From contig NZ_RZMY01000013.1 in assembly GCF_003992615.1 (NCBI RefSeq), forward strand, positions 102,238 through 166,237: a DNA stretch of 64,000 bases, read 5' to 3'. The position numbers and the translations under genes were made by a program. Each line of letters starts with the position of its first letter. Position 1 is the first letter of the stretch. The notes under the pieces were generated by a model. The model saw only the letters and a program-made list of their open reading frames with translations. It was not told where the DNA came from and did not search any database. This DNA comes from Flagellimonas beolgyonensis. GTDB taxonomy: Bacteria > Bacteroidota > Bacteroidia > Flavobacteriales > Flavobacteriaceae. Positions 25,187 through 34,144 of the stretch are shown here, one piece after another.

Positions 25187-26773
25187 ATGAAAAAATTGTT
25201 ATTGGGCGCTGTCATCTTCTTGTTTGTATTGGGATGCAAGAATACGCCCTCGGAACCAACTCAATCTGTAAGCCTATACGAAACACAATTGTTCAAAGAC
25301 GTTCAATTGTCCTCTATTTTCGAAGATTCCAAGACGTTTGTAGATCTGGTTCCAAAACGGGACGTGTCCATTCTTGAAGCTGAATATTTGGCACAAAAAG
25401 ATCAAGAAGGTTTTAGCCTAAACGATTTTGTGCTTGCAAATTTTGAGGACAAATCCATGCGTGGTCTCCAATTTGAACTGGACACGACCCAAAACATGTA
25501 CGAGCATATTTCGCACATGTGGGACAAGCTCAAACGGGAGCCGGATAGCGTGTTTGCCCATGCATCGCGGATTGCCTTGCCCCATGACTATATTGTTCCG
25601 GGCGGACGATTCCAGGAGATCTACTACTGGGACAGTTATTTTACCATGGAAGGGTTGTTGGTGGACGGGCAGGATGAAGTGGCCGAAAGCATGGTGGCCA
25701 ATTTTGCTTTCTTAATCGATTCCCTTGGGTTTATACCAAACGGTACCAGAGATTATTACAATACACGATCCCAGCCACCTTATTTCGCCTTGATGGTGGA
25801 CGCCATCGCCCGAAAGAATGAAAAGGTATTGGTGAAGTATTTGCCCCAAATCGAAAAGGAATACAACTATTGGATGGAGGGTGCTAAAGATGTTGGTAAA
25901 TTGCACCCGACCAAACGCGTGGTGAACCTTTCGGATGGCAATACCTTGAACCGCTACTGGGATTCCGGAAACACCCCAAGACCGGAATCGTACAAGGAGG
26001 ATTATTTATTGGCCCAAAACCTGCCCAACGATTCCATGAAACAATTACTGTATAAAAATTTGCGTTCGGCTGCGGCCTCAGGATGGGATTTCAGCTCCCG
26101 TTGGTTTGGAAAGGAGCGGGGATTGGCTTCCACGGAGACCCTTTCCATTCTTCCGGTGGACTTGAACTGTTTACTTTTTTTTATGGAACAAAGTTTGGCC
26201 AAAGCCCATGGTCTGGCGGGCAATGCCGATCAAAGCAACCAATACGAGAATCTGGCAGCCAAACGGAAGATGGCCATACAAACTTACTTTTGGAATGAAA
26301 ATGCCGGATATTACCAAGATTACAATTTTGAAAAAGGTCGGTTGACCTTGGAGCCAACATTAGCCGGGATGACTCCCTTATTTTTTGGTTTGGCCTCGGA
26401 TGAACAGGCCGAGAAAGTAAAGGATGTGATCATGTCCGTTTTCTTAAAGGACGGTGGGTTGGTTACCACATTGGACCATTCTGGCCAACAATGGGATGCA
26501 CCGAACGGATGGGCGCCCTTACAGTGGTTGGCTGTAAGCGGTTTGCTGAATTATGGCTATACGGCAGAAGCGAAGGAAATTATGACCCGTTGGTTAACCC
26601 TGAACGAAAAGGTATATGCCAACACAGGCAAAATGATGGAAAAATACAATGTGGAAGACCTCACATTGCTGTCAGGAGGAGGGGAGTACCCCACTCAAGA
26701 TGGTTTCGGGTGGACCAATGGAGTGGCCCTAGGATTTAAAAAAATATTGGAAGATTTGAACAGGCCCAATTAA
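25187..26773 (+). CDS. treA: Trehalase (GH37), lipoprotein
   Basis: 528 residues. The lipoprotein signal ends at LGC (about Cys17), so the enzyme is probably held in the periplasm or at the outer membrane. Both GH37 signatures are present: PGGRFQEIYYWDSYF (about 138-152) and QWDAPNGWAPLQW near residue 435. It hydrolyses alpha,alpha-trehalose to two glucose. Size matches the periplasmic trehalases. It is divergent from a GntR/FCD regulator and has its operator; the GH3 and trehalase genes in this window are each paired with a dedicated regulator. Confidence 0.94.
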   Translation: MKKLLLGAVIFLFVLGCKNTPSEPTQSVSLYETQLFKDVQLSSIFEDSKTFVDLVPKRDVSILEAEYLAQKDQEGFSLNDFVLANFEDKSMRGLQFELDTTQNMYEHISHMWDKLKREPDSVFAHASRIALPHDYIVPGGRFQEIYYWDSYFTMEGLLVDGQDEVAESMVANFAFLIDSLGFIPNGTRDYYNTRSQPPYFALMVDAIARKNEKVLVKYLPQIEKEYNYWMEGAKDVGKLHPTKRVVNLSDGNTLNRYWDSGNTPRPESYKEDYLLAQNLPNDSMKQLLYKNLRSAAASGWDFSSRWFGKERGLASTETLSILPVDLNCLLFFMEQSLAKAHGLAGNADQSNQYENLAAKRKMAIQTYFWNENAGYYQDYNFEKGRLTLEPTLAGMTPLFFGLASDEQAEKVKDVIMSVFLKDGGLVTTLDHSGQQWDAPNGWAPLQWLAVSGLLNYGYTAEAKEIMTRWLTLNEKVYANTGKMMEKYNVEDLTLLSGGGEYPTQDGFGWTNGVALGFKKILEDLNRPN

Positions 26774-26902
26774 AATTGGGGATATCCTCATTACTTTCCT
26801 ATAATTACATACTAAAAAACCGTTCATCGAATAATGACCTGGTTGAGCACTAAATGTAACTCCTATGCGTTTATACACCCGTAAACACATAACACACATA
26901 CC

Positions 26903-27694
26903 ATGAGTAAACTAACGTTGAAAATTTGTTGCATAACCCTTTTTGGAGCTGCTTTATTGGGATTGCAGTCCTGTAGTGAAGACGCCATGCCCGGCGATGG
27001 GGAAGCGTTGACCGCAGCGGAATTGCATACCGTTTTGTCCGTGGATGAAGTGTCTGGCGTAACCGATTCTGCCTTGGCAGACCTGTATGCCACCACAACC
27101 GGAAAAATGGGCAGCGCCTTTAAAATGAACGAATGCTATACCGCGGAATACACCGACACTGGCTTTGTGGCCACCTTTAACAACTGTGTGCTCAACGGAA
27201 CCGATAATGTGGACGGAACCGTGACCGTAACCTACGAAATGGGAACGGAAACCGCATCCTTTACTGCCACCTATGTCGACTTTTATGTTGGGACCGTCAA
27301 ATTGAACGGAACCCGCACCTTTGTGGCCAATACCAATGGCAATCAGAACAGTATTTCCTTTACCGTAACCAGCGACATGACCGTGGAAATGGAGGATGGC
27401 AGTCTGATCAGTGAGGCAGGCACGCGTAGTTTCAGCTTTACTTTTGGCGCCGATTTGGCGAGCACCACCTATAGCATCTCCGGTAATTGGACCGTAATGG
27501 CCGATGGCAACACCTATGCCGTGGAAACTTTGGAGGCCCTTGCAGGCAATGCCGCCTGCGGCTATGTCACTAGTGGAAGCATGGTGGTTTCCAAAAACGG
27601 ATTGGCCGTGACCGTTGATTTTGGCAACGGTGATTGTGATGACAAGGCGACCTTGATCTATCCGAACGGCGCAACAGAAGAAATTACCCTTTAA
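26903..27694 (+). CDS. Lipoprotein of unknown function
   Basis: 263 residues. The signal ends in LQSC (about Cys24), followed by an acidic linker. The remainder has many short beta-strand repeats rich in Thr, Ser, Gly and Val (GTVTVTYEMGTETASF, TSYSISGNWTVMADGNTY-like), so it is likely an all-beta exposed lipoprotein. Two Cys pairs (NECYT/FNNC and AACG/GDCDD) may form disulfides. I do not recognise the family. A good terminator follows it. The 129-base gap before the gene holds its promoter, in which I see no sure box. Confidence 0.72.
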   Translation: MSKLTLKICCITLFGAALLGLQSCSEDAMPGDGEALTAAELHTVLSVDEVSGVTDSALADLYATTTGKMGSAFKMNECYTAEYTDTGFVATFNNCVLNGTDNVDGTVTVTYEMGTETASFTATYVDFYVGTVKLNGTRTFVANTNGNQNSISFTVTSDMTVEMEDGSLISEAGTRSFSFTFGADLASTTYSISGNWTVMADGNTYAVETLEALAGNAACGYVTSGSMVVSKNGLAVTVDFGNGDCDDKATLIYPNGATEEITL

Positions 27695-27718
27695 ACAAGT
27701 CAGATTTTTTAAAGAGAA

Positions 27719-27753
27719 GGAAAGCACCGAGTAGATTCGGTGCTTTCTTTTTT
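27719..27753 (+). terminator. Strong rho-independent terminator
   Basis: GAAAGCACCGA (27720-27730), six-base loop, TCGGTGCTTTC (27737-27747), then a T-run to 27753. It ends transcription of the lipoprotein gene. Confidence 0.9.
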
Positions 27754-27805
27754 ATGCATGTCCCTACGATGAGTTTGGTTATATTTAGCTGATAATTCGA
27801 AGCAG

Positions 27806-29176
27806 ATGATCCAGGAACTGATACAATCCCAAAATGATTTTTTTGAATCGCAACAAACTAAGGACGTTAATTTTAGAAATAAACATCTAAAGTTATTATA
27901 TAAGGAATTTCAGCGACAAGAAGATGCCATTTGCGAGGCCATTTATGTGGATTTCCAAAAACCTAAATTTGAAAGTTTGGGCACCGAGACCCAGTTGGTA
28001 CTGGCCGAACTGAAGTATGCCATCAAAAACGTGAAATCGTGGAGCGAACCCAAGCGGGTGCCCTCTGCGATGATCAATTTTCCGTCCAAGGAATGGATCC
28101 AATATGAACCCTTTGGCAAGGTATTGATCATATCACCCTGGAATTATCCGTTTATGCTGGCCCTGTCGCCGTTGATAGGTGCCCTGGCAGCGGGGAATAC
28201 CGCAGTGATCAAACCTTCCGAACTGAGTCCGAATACCTCCCAAATCATCGCGCAAATCATTAAAAAGGTGTTTCCGCCGGAATATGTGGCCGTTGTGGAA
28301 GGGGGAGTGGAGGTCTCCACCCAATTATTGGCCGAAAAATGGGAGTATATCTTTTTTACGGGCAGCACGGCTGTGGGCAAAATTGTGTATAAAAGCGCTG
28401 CGGAGCATTTAACGCCCGTCACTTTGGAACTTAGTGGTAAGAATCCCTGTATTGTGGACGAAACCGCCAACATTAAACTGGCCGCCAAGCGCATTGCCTG
28501 GGGTAAGTTTTTGAATGGGGGACAGACCTGTATCGCGCCGGATTACATCTTGGTGCATAACAAGGTGAAAGACGCTTTGGTGGAAGCCTTAAAACAAGAA
28601 ATTACTGCATTTTATGGCGCTGAAATGGCAAAATCTCCGGATTTTGCACGCATGGCGACCGATAAGCATTACCAAGGCCTGAAAGCCAAATTGGAGGGCC
28701 AAAAGGTGGTTTTTGGAGGGGATTTTGACGATGCCACGCACTATATAGCACCGACATTGGTGGATGAGCCCGCTCAGGACAGTGCGTTGATGGCAGGTGA
28801 GATTTTCGGACCCATTTTGCCCATATTGGGCTATTCCGATGAACAGGAAATCCATGATTGTATTTCACGCTACGACAAACCATTGGCGTTTTATGTGTTT
28901 TCGAACCGTAAAAAGTTCCAGAAACAACTGATGGAGCGTTATCCGTTTGGTGGTGGCACCATAAACGATACAATCATCCACATCAGCAACAAACATTTGC
29001 CATTTGGTGGTGTGGGCGCCTCAGGAATTGGCGGCTATCATGGCAAGTTTTCGTTTGAGTTGTTCTCCCACAAAAAAGCCATTGTTAAACGAGGCACCTG
29101 GTTGGATGTTCCGGTACGTTATGCACCATACAAACTTTCGGAGCAATGGGCAAAACGAATAAAACAATTATTCTAG
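27806..29176 (+). CDS. Aldehyde dehydrogenase, fatty-aldehyde (class 3) type
   Basis: 456 residues, the short class 3 length. It oxidises aldehydes with NAD(P)+. Motifs: SPWNYPFMLALSPLIGALAAGNTAVIKPSE for the cofactor, FFTGSTAVGKIV, VTLELSGKNPCIVDE with the catalytic general-base Glu, and NGGQTCIAPDY with the catalytic Cys. The C-terminus (RYAPYKLSEQWAKRIKQLF) is amphipathic and could touch the membrane. It has no signal peptide. It is a single gene, downstream of a terminator, with an AT-rich accessory region beginning just after it. Confidence 0.93.
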   Translation: MIQELIQSQNDFFESQQTKDVNFRNKHLKLLYKEFQRQEDAICEAIYVDFQKPKFESLGTETQLVLAELKYAIKNVKSWSEPKRVPSAMINFPSKEWIQYEPFGKVLIISPWNYPFMLALSPLIGALAAGNTAVIKPSELSPNTSQIIAQIIKKVFPPEYVAVVEGGVEVSTQLLAEKWEYIFFTGSTAVGKIVYKSAAEHLTPVTLELSGKNPCIVDETANIKLAAKRIAWGKFLNGGQTCIAPDYILVHNKVKDALVEALKQEITAFYGAEMAKSPDFARMATDKHYQGLKAKLEGQKVVFGGDFDDATHYIAPTLVDEPAQDSALMAGEIFGPILPILGYSDEQEIHDCISRYDKPLAFYVFSNRKKFQKQLMERYPFGGGTINDTIIHISNKHLPFGGVGASGIGGYHGKFSFELFSHKKAIVKRGTWLDVPVRYAPYKLSEQWAKRIKQLF

Positions 29177-29583
29177 GAAAACACAAAGAAGGGAAGGATT
29201 CGAAATATTCTATTTTACATAATATATATTATGGTTCAATTGTTGTTCTACAGCAAATTGCATATAGCTTTGCTATTTGATATAGTGTAAAAAGAAATTC
29301 TGCTAATATATCCAACGCCTCATCTCGCCATCAAATAAAATCATCTACTAGATAATTTTATTCGTCACGTAGCCAGCGCCATTAAAAGCTTAGCTTTTCT
29401 TTTTTGTTGAAACCTTTGGTTTAATTGAAAATTTGGAGAAGAAAAATTTCAGGAAAATCTCGTCAGCTTGTCGCAAAAGCTTAAAATTTCGCTGATGCGT
29501 AAATTTCTAAGCACTTGCTCAAATACTCACCCAAATTTAAACTTATTTTTTTGCTCCTTGAATATTATGTCAAATAGAAAAAA
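29177..29583. other. Gene-free AT-rich stretch
   Basis: About 400 bases without a believable gene. A small hairpin AAAAGC-TTA-GCTTTT followed by CTTTTTT (29384-29406) could be a terminator. The base composition changes here and stays AT-rich to about 32.1 kb, suggesting the left edge of acquired DNA. No direct repeat marking an insertion was found. Confidence 0.5.
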
Positions 29584-30234
29584 CTATTTCACTTTAGAAA
29601 TAAGCCCGTATACAGTATTCGAATCTTCTAAATCAGTCCTATAAGATTTGTATAGATATGTATTCTCATTTAAGACTTCAATAATTTCCACTTTAATCAA
29701 TCCCCCTATTTTGTGTTTGTCCTTGGCTAGTGGGAGTTTAAGAGTTTTTAAAGTGTAAATATGGTCGGCAACCCAATTAATTTCATAAACTTGACGCTGG
29801 TCTTTAAATTCTGTTTTTTCAATTTGCTTCTTTTTCCTACGAACTATTTTAGTGTTTATGTAGGCTGGATTATGGTATTTATATATCCCAGAATGAAAAG
29901 CCTTACATAGTTTCTGTTCCTCTTCGGATAATGATTTAGTTTTTAAATTCTCATTGACAAAATAGTAAACTTGCTGCCAACAATCATTTGTCATCTTCAT
30001 TGGGTAAATCAATTCTGCTTTCTTAAAACTCTCTACACATCCCAGTTGCCAGCCCTCATCCTTATATGTTGATTTTTCTTGATTTACAACAATATTATAA
30101 CGTTTACCCTTATCATCAACACAATAATCTAAAACCACAGTACCAACTCTTTCTACATTGTTTACAAAAACTTGGGAAAACATATTTGTAGTTCCGACAA
30201 CTGACACTAAAATCAAAAAAAATATTATATTCAT
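29584..30234 (-). CDS. Secreted protein of unknown function
   Basis: 216 residues from the ATG at 30234. The longer frame upstream runs into repeat DNA and a Leu-Pro-Ala-Gly-Arg-Gln insertion palindrome, so that extension is not coding. The start is a signal peptide (MNIIFFLILVSVVGTTNMFSQ). The mature part has a DYCVDDKGKRYNIVVNQ block, four spread Cys and a Lys/Arg-rich stretch (RRKKKQIEKTEFKD). The first block resembles the TonB-C-like or general Flavobacteriaceae energy-transducer fold only weakly, so I give no function. The codon use is AT-rich compared with the flanks. Confidence 0.6.
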   Translation of the reverse strand: MNIIFFLILVSVVGTTNMFSQVFVNNVERVGTVVLDYCVDDKGKRYNIVVNQEKSTYKDEGWQLGCVESFKKAELIYPMKMTNDCWQQVYYFVNENLKTKSLSEEEQKLCKAFHSGIYKYHNPAYINTKIVRRKKKQIEKTEFKDQRQVYEINWVADHIYTLKTLKLPLAKDKHKIGGLIKVEIIEVLNENTYLYKSYRTDLEDSNTVYGLISKVK

Positions 30235-30320
30235 TATATGTTGGTTATTCCTTTTAAAGTGATTCCTTTCTTTTTTCTTGATACTTCGGCTGCGCTCAGC
30301 AGAACTAAAAAAGAAACAAA

Positions 30321-30340
30321 CCTGCCTGCCGGCAGGCAGG
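30321..30340. repeat. 20-bp insertion palindrome CCTGCCTGCCGGCAGGCAGG
   Basis: A perfect 20-bp palindrome that is also found at 32398-32417 and, altered, near 60.9 kb. It breaks otherwise continuous AT-rich sequence on both sides and when read through gives the residues LPAGRQ. It looks like a short mobile or replicating palindrome. Confidence 0.8.
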
Positions 30341-30425
30341 AAATCAAGAAGAAATGTGAAGCATTCACGAATACCTTTGAAAAACATTAGACAAGTGCTA
30401 TGAGTAAAATATGCTTCCACGCGCT

Positions 30426-30502
30426 CTTTGTGTCTTAATAGCTTCGCTATTGGGCATTTTACGCCCCAACACAAAGCCCAGGGCAATGGCTCTTTGTGCC
30501 CA
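30426..30502. other. Structured intergenic element (possible three-way junction)
   Basis: CTTTGTGT (30426-30433) pairs with ACACAAAG (30469-30476) and encloses two hairpins: AATAGC-ttc-GCTATT (30437-30451) and GGGC-x7-GCCC (30452-30466). A second hairpin GGGCA...TGCCC follows at 30480-30502. The set could be an RNA fold or a cruciform DNA site such as a recombination element. It lies between the AT-rich secreted-protein gene and the HEPN-like gene. No gene is present in 30235-30558. Confidence 0.45.
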
Positions 30503-30558
30503 GCCACAAATTCACCCCGACGCCGGCCCGCATTTTCTTCTGGCCTAACTCTACCTTT

Positions 30559-31668
30559 TTAAAATGGGAACAGTTCTTTATCATTCAAAATTTTGTTGAA
30601 ATCAGGAATGTTTGGTTGTAAAGCTTCCTGACCTATGAATTTATTATATTCCTCATCTGAAATTCCATTTTTTAAGGCTTTAAATGCTTCACGCGCATCA
30701 TATTTATCTGGATCTTCTTTAATATCTGCAATATTCTCGACTATTGTTCTCATTACATTTAAATGCGTTTTGTAATATGGTTTTGAACTATCTAAATATG
30801 AGTTCATTTTATCGATAATTCCTCTTGATGAGTATTTGAGTAAGTTTGGATTGTTAAGATATCGGGAGCATGTTCCAAGACACGAATACATATAGATAAG
30901 AATTGTATTTTGCACTTCTTCAGAATAGTAGTGCAATTTATCTCCAAAAAGCTGAAATAATTTTTCAGCCTGTTCCCTACTGCCATTGGTTATTTCTTTT
31001 TCAATTTTTAACACATATGATTTGATTATATGTTCCGAAACAACTGTTTCTAATTTTTCCATACCGAATTGAACAAATGTTCTTGCTGAATAATTATCTT
31101 CTTCCTCGGAGTTAAGATAAAAGGAAATAAATTTTTGATACAATAAGTCTATTTCATTTTGGTTCATTTTATCCAGTATATGTCTAATTATTTTCCTGGA
31201 ATGAGCATCTGTTTGGAGTTTGGAGAAAACATCTTCAGCTTTACTACCGTAGAGTTCAGGATGCTTGTGTTCAACACTATTTATAACCATATTGACAAGT
31301 CTACATGCTATAATTGCTTTGTCTTCATTTATTTCTGATTTAGACCTAAGCTCTTTATTTGGGTGAACATAATTTCTATACTCCCGAATTACAGAGCTTA
31401 AATCTTTTGTTGTTTTTGAGATTAGGCCAACAGATTCTGATAAATCTATAAGTTCAATAAACTTCAACTTGCCAATTTTATTTTTTGTAGTTCCGCTTGG
31501 CGGATTATTAAGCAGAAATTCAAGAAGTAATGCTTCGATTATGGAACCTGATAAAACCAATACTGCCTTGAATGCTTTAGCCTCAAGGCAATTATTCATT
31601 TCGATGTAATCACGAATTAGAATCCTTTTAAAAATCTGATCTTGTATAAAATTGAAATCCTGATTCAT
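30559..31668 (-). CDS. HEPN-like domain protein, candidate RNase or toxin
   Basis: 369 residues, no signal peptide. Residues about 28-125 form a helical domain with AVLVLSGSIIEALLLEFLLNN and then DLSSVIREYRNYVHPNKELRS, which carries the R-x6-H pattern of HEPN domains (Arg95 and His102; Arg98 is a second candidate). HEPN domains with this motif are often RNases in toxin-antitoxin, abortive-infection and CRISPR-linked systems. The remaining 240 residues are helical, Tyr/Leu-rich, with TPR-like character and no motif I can name. An HTH regulator gene lies 57 bases upstream on the same strand. The gene is much more AT-rich than its flanks. The functional call is inference. Confidence 0.6.
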   Translation of the reverse strand: MNQDFNFIQDQIFKRILIRDYIEMNNCLEAKAFKAVLVLSGSIIEALLLEFLLNNPPSGTTKNKIGKLKFIELIDLSESVGLISKTTKDLSSVIREYRNYVHPNKELRSKSEINEDKAIIACRLVNMVINSVEHKHPELYGSKAEDVFSKLQTDAHSRKIIRHILDKMNQNEIDLLYQKFISFYLNSEEEDNYSARTFVQFGMEKLETVVSEHIIKSYVLKIEKEITNGSREQAEKLFQLFGDKLHYYSEEVQNTILIYMYSCLGTCSRYLNNPNLLKYSSRGIIDKMNSYLDSSKPYYKTHLNVMRTIVENIADIKEDPDKYDAREAFKALKNGISDEEYNKFIGQEALQPNIPDFNKILNDKELFPF

Positions 31669-31725
31669 TTTATAGTTTAAGGTTGTTTATTTTATAATCT
31701 CATGCCCTATCTGCAAAACATTTCT

Positions 31726-31935
31726 TTATTTGCTCGGTACTAACAGCTCTCTAATATCCACACCCAGAGCTTCTGCAATTTCTCGCAAAGTTTCAAGTGA
31801 GGGTTGCATCTCATTTGTACACCATCGGGAAACAGTAGTTCTGCTCTTCCCTACTTTTTCGGCCAGCCATTTATTGGTTCTATCCTGTTCTGCAAGGACT
31901 ACTCTAATTCTATTGATTGGCTTTTTAGTGCTCAT
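31726..31935 (-). CDS. Cro/CI-type helix-turn-helix regulator
   Basis: 69 residues that are almost entirely an HTH_3 (Xre) domain: TNKWLAEKVGKSRTTVSRWCTNEMQPSLETLREIAEALGVDIRELLV. It is upstream of the HEPN-like gene in the same direction, as expected for a toxin/antitoxin or defence-gene repressor. Four copies of an AT(C/A)GTTTTA box lie in front of it, so it probably controls its own operon. A divergent small gene starts at 32128. Confidence 0.88.
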   Translation of the reverse strand: MSTKKPINRIRVVLAEQDRTNKWLAEKVGKSRTTVSRWCTNEMQPSLETLREIAEALGVDIRELLVPSK

Positions 31936-31939
31936 ATGA

Positions 31940-32081
31940 ATCGTTTTACGTTAAATCTGTAGCATTTTAAACAAACTTAGTTCTCTAATTCGCATTTAAT
32001 TATTAACTTTAAACGATAATTGTATTCCATTTTAATTTAATTATGCATCGTTTTAATTAATTTTTTAATATTAAAACGTAT
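31940..32081. promoter_or_regulatory. Four ATCGTTTTA-like boxes, likely operators
   Basis: ATCGTTTTA at 31940-31948 (+), TAAACGAT at 32010-32017 (reverse), ATCGTTTTAAT at 32047-32057 (+) and ATTAAAACGTAT at 32070-32081 (reverse). The last two form an inverted repeat. They alternate in direction and fill the gap between the HTH gene and the divergent small gene. Confidence 0.5.
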
Positions 32082-32127
32082 CATATCTGTCATTTATGCT
32101 TTTTTCAACAATTAAATAACCAACTCC

Positions 32128-32355
32128 ATGAATCCCAATGAAATTAACCTACTTCCCCTACTCTCCTACTTTGTAGAATGCCATGAGGGAGATTTACTTT
32201 CCTTTACCCAATGGTTGGACAAAGCCATTTATATGTTTCACTATCTCCCCACAGATTCTTTTTCAGAAACGGAACGCCAAAATATTTGCCATGTGCTCAT
32301 GGAGTTAAAGGAAGCTATTTTAAAAATCCATGTTGAGCAAACTAATTGTGCTTAA
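32128..32355 (+). CDS. Small protein of unknown function, 75 residues
   Basis: ATG start, no signal peptide. The sequence (MNPNEINLLPLLSYFVECHE...) is predicted to be helical, with three Cys and Leu-rich helices. It is divergent from the HTH/HEPN genes across the ATCGTTTTA boxes, so it could be a third member of that locus, for example an antitoxin-like partner. I do not recognise a family. Confidence 0.5.
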   Translation: MNPNEINLLPLLSYFVECHEGDLLSFTQWLDKAIYMFHYLPTDSFSETERQNICHVLMELKEAILKIHVEQTNCA

Positions 32356-32397
32356 ACCCATTCCATACACTTTCACCTCCCCCACTCCCTTCGACTT

Positions 32398-32417
32398 CCT
32401 GCCTGCCGGCAGGCAGG
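32398..32417. repeat. 20-bp insertion palindrome, second copy
   Basis: Identical to 30321-30340. Here it interrupts CCCTTCGACTT and CGCTCAGGAAAGACTCC, two halves of a common Flavobacteriaceae intergenic repeat, so it was inserted into an older repeat. It marks the right side of the AT-rich patch. Confidence 0.8.
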
Positions 32418-32551
32418 CGCTCAGGAAAGACTCCGGTAACACAAGAACAGTATCGAACAGCACACCACCTAATCTGGAAAGTCTCGTAGCCTTTGCAGCT
32501 AACCGAGGTACAAATCCCTTATATTAGTGGCGAACCTTTAAAAAAACATCC

Positions 32552-33766
32552 ATGTATTGGAAAAGAATACCATTGTGCTTGGCCCTAGTTGTTTTGCAGA
32601 CCGGTCATGGTCAACAAACTGAAGGTAAACCTGCTGGCTCCACTTCTTTCTACAAAGACGTTACAAAAACACATTTGCCTTACCAAGACCTGCAATTGCT
32701 CAGCATGGATGCCGGAATTGCCGATTTGGACCAAGATGGGGACATGGATATTGTGATTGCCAATGAGCATAGACCCAACATTCTGCTCATTAATGATGGA
32801 AAAGGCATGTTCACCAACGAGAGTGCCCTGCGGATACCCCAGGTAGATCATGACAGTGAGGATATTGGCATTGCCGATTTTGATCAGGATGGTGACCCGG
32901 ACATCATCGTGGTCAGTGAGGATGACAAGACCAATGAGCTCTATTTGAACAATGGCGATGGCACTTTTATGGATGGTGGAGACAGAATTCCGGTGACCGG
33001 AACCTCCAATTCCGTTGTTGTTTTTGATATAACTGGAGATGGCGCCCCGGATATTTTTATAGGAAACAATGGTCAGAACAATATCCTGATCAATGACGGA
33101 ACCGGCCATTTTACAGATGAGACCCTTGTGCGGTTAGGTGCCTTTTTGGATGTTACACAAGACCTTACCCTTGCCGATGTAGACAATGACGGGGACCAGG
33201 ATCTGCTGGTGGGCAATGAGGATGCCAATAGAATTTTGATCAATACTGGAAATGGCTATTTTGAAGATCAATCTTCCGATAGGCTCCCCTACCGCAGTGA
33301 ACCCGAGGAAACCCGCGAAGTGGATGTGGCGGATATTGATGGGGATGGTGATCTGGACATTTTGTATGGCAATGTTCAGGCTTTTGTAGACAATGCCCTA
33401 AGGCAAAACCGGTTGTTGCTGAACGATGGAAAAGGCTTTTTTACGGATATTACCGCCAGCCATTTGCCCAAAGATGACAATCGTTGTTTTGGAGTGGCCT
33501 TTTTGGACATCGATCGTGATGGTGATCCGGATATTATGACCGGAAATACAAACGGGCCCCGATTTGGCGGTAACACACCCTACAGCGTTTATCTCAACAA
33601 TGGTGAGGGAAAGTTCATGGAAGCAACCGACAAAATCATTCCCGAGGGCATATCCGGACGAGGTTTTGACATCGATTTTGTGGACCTGAACGGTGATGGC
33701 ATCAACGATCTTTTCCTAAGTAATCGTGGTTCACAGGATTTTCTGCTTTTTGGCATCAAAAAATAA
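32552..33766 (+). CDS. Secreted FG-GAP (VCBS) repeat protein
   Basis: 404 residues with a Sec signal (IPLCLALVVLQTGHGQ). About seven FG-GAP repeats with calcium loops follow: LDQDGDMDIVIANE, FDQDGDPDIIVVSE, ITGDGAPDIFIGNN, VDNDGDQDLLVGNE, IDGDGDLDILYGN, IDRDGDPDIMTGN and LNGDGINDLFLSN, each followed by a short LLINDGKGxF type strand. This makes a seven-bladed propeller like the head of integrin alpha chains. It is likely at the cell surface and binds sugars or proteins. No secretion tail of the type IX system is evident. Confidence 0.85.
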   Translation: MYWKRIPLCLALVVLQTGHGQQTEGKPAGSTSFYKDVTKTHLPYQDLQLLSMDAGIADLDQDGDMDIVIANEHRPNILLINDGKGMFTNESALRIPQVDHDSEDIGIADFDQDGDPDIIVVSEDDKTNELYLNNGDGTFMDGGDRIPVTGTSNSVVVFDITGDGAPDIFIGNNGQNNILINDGTGHFTDETLVRLGAFLDVTQDLTLADVDNDGDQDLLVGNEDANRILINTGNGYFEDQSSDRLPYRSEPEETREVDVADIDGDGDLDILYGNVQAFVDNALRQNRLLLNDGKGFFTDITASHLPKDDNRCFGVAFLDIDRDGDPDIMTGNTNGPRFGGNTPYSVYLNNGEGKFMEATDKIIPEGISGRGFDIDFVDLNGDGINDLFLSNRGSQDFLLFGIKK

Positions 33767-33861
33767 TCAATGGACAAGGTTGCCCAAACCATATATTTTT
33801 AAGGAAGTTCCATGATGATGTTTTGAACCCAAAGACAACGATTGATTTAAACCATCCTGGT

Positions 33862-34020
33862 TCATTTCCTTTTAAAGAGGGCCAACCTAAAGGTCAACAC
33901 CACCAAAACAAGGGATATGGGAATAAATAGGGCCCTTTCCATTTCGCCTTTTGCGGTAAGGTTTCCTATTAAACTGAGGGTAAAAAAGATTGCCAATAGA
34001 AGATTTCCGGTAATTTTCAT
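33862..34020 (-). CDS. Small membrane protein, 52 residues
   Basis: Starts at the ATG at 34020 (MKITGNLLLAIFFTLSLIGN) and has two hydrophobic segments, residues about 6-20 and 31-47, ending in LFKRK. The two spans and the basic end are those of a small hairpin membrane protein. An in-frame extension to 34110 has a Cys/Phe-rich sequence overlapping a terminator and is unlikely to be real. The function is unknown. Confidence 0.55.
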   Translation of the reverse strand: MKITGNLLLAIFFTLSLIGNLTAKGEMERALFIPISLVLVVLTFRLALFKRK

Positions 34021-34069
34021 AATACAAATTTGAAGCAGTTTACTGCCCTCAATTGGTCCTTTAAAACAA

Positions 34070-34111
34070 AAAAGGAAAGAACCAGATGTAATCGGGTCCT
34101 CTCCTTTCAAC
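34070..34111 (-). terminator. Terminator after the FKBP gene
   Basis: Read on the minus strand: AAAGGA(GA)GGACCC, loop, GGTTCTTTCCTTTTTT. The imperfect stem and U-run follow the stop of the isomerase gene at 34145. Confidence 0.5.
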
Positions 34112-34144
34112 TATTGTACATCCAAAGGGTGTCGGTGTGGCTTT

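Noticed and set aside
30235..30507. N-terminal extension of the secreted protein at 29584-30234
   Set aside because: It runs through an insertion palindrome and hairpins, while a normal signal peptide starts at 30234.
30543..30550. attC core site (GCCTAAC) of an integron cassette
   Set aside because: No matching GTTRRRY partner at the right distance and no integrase in the window.
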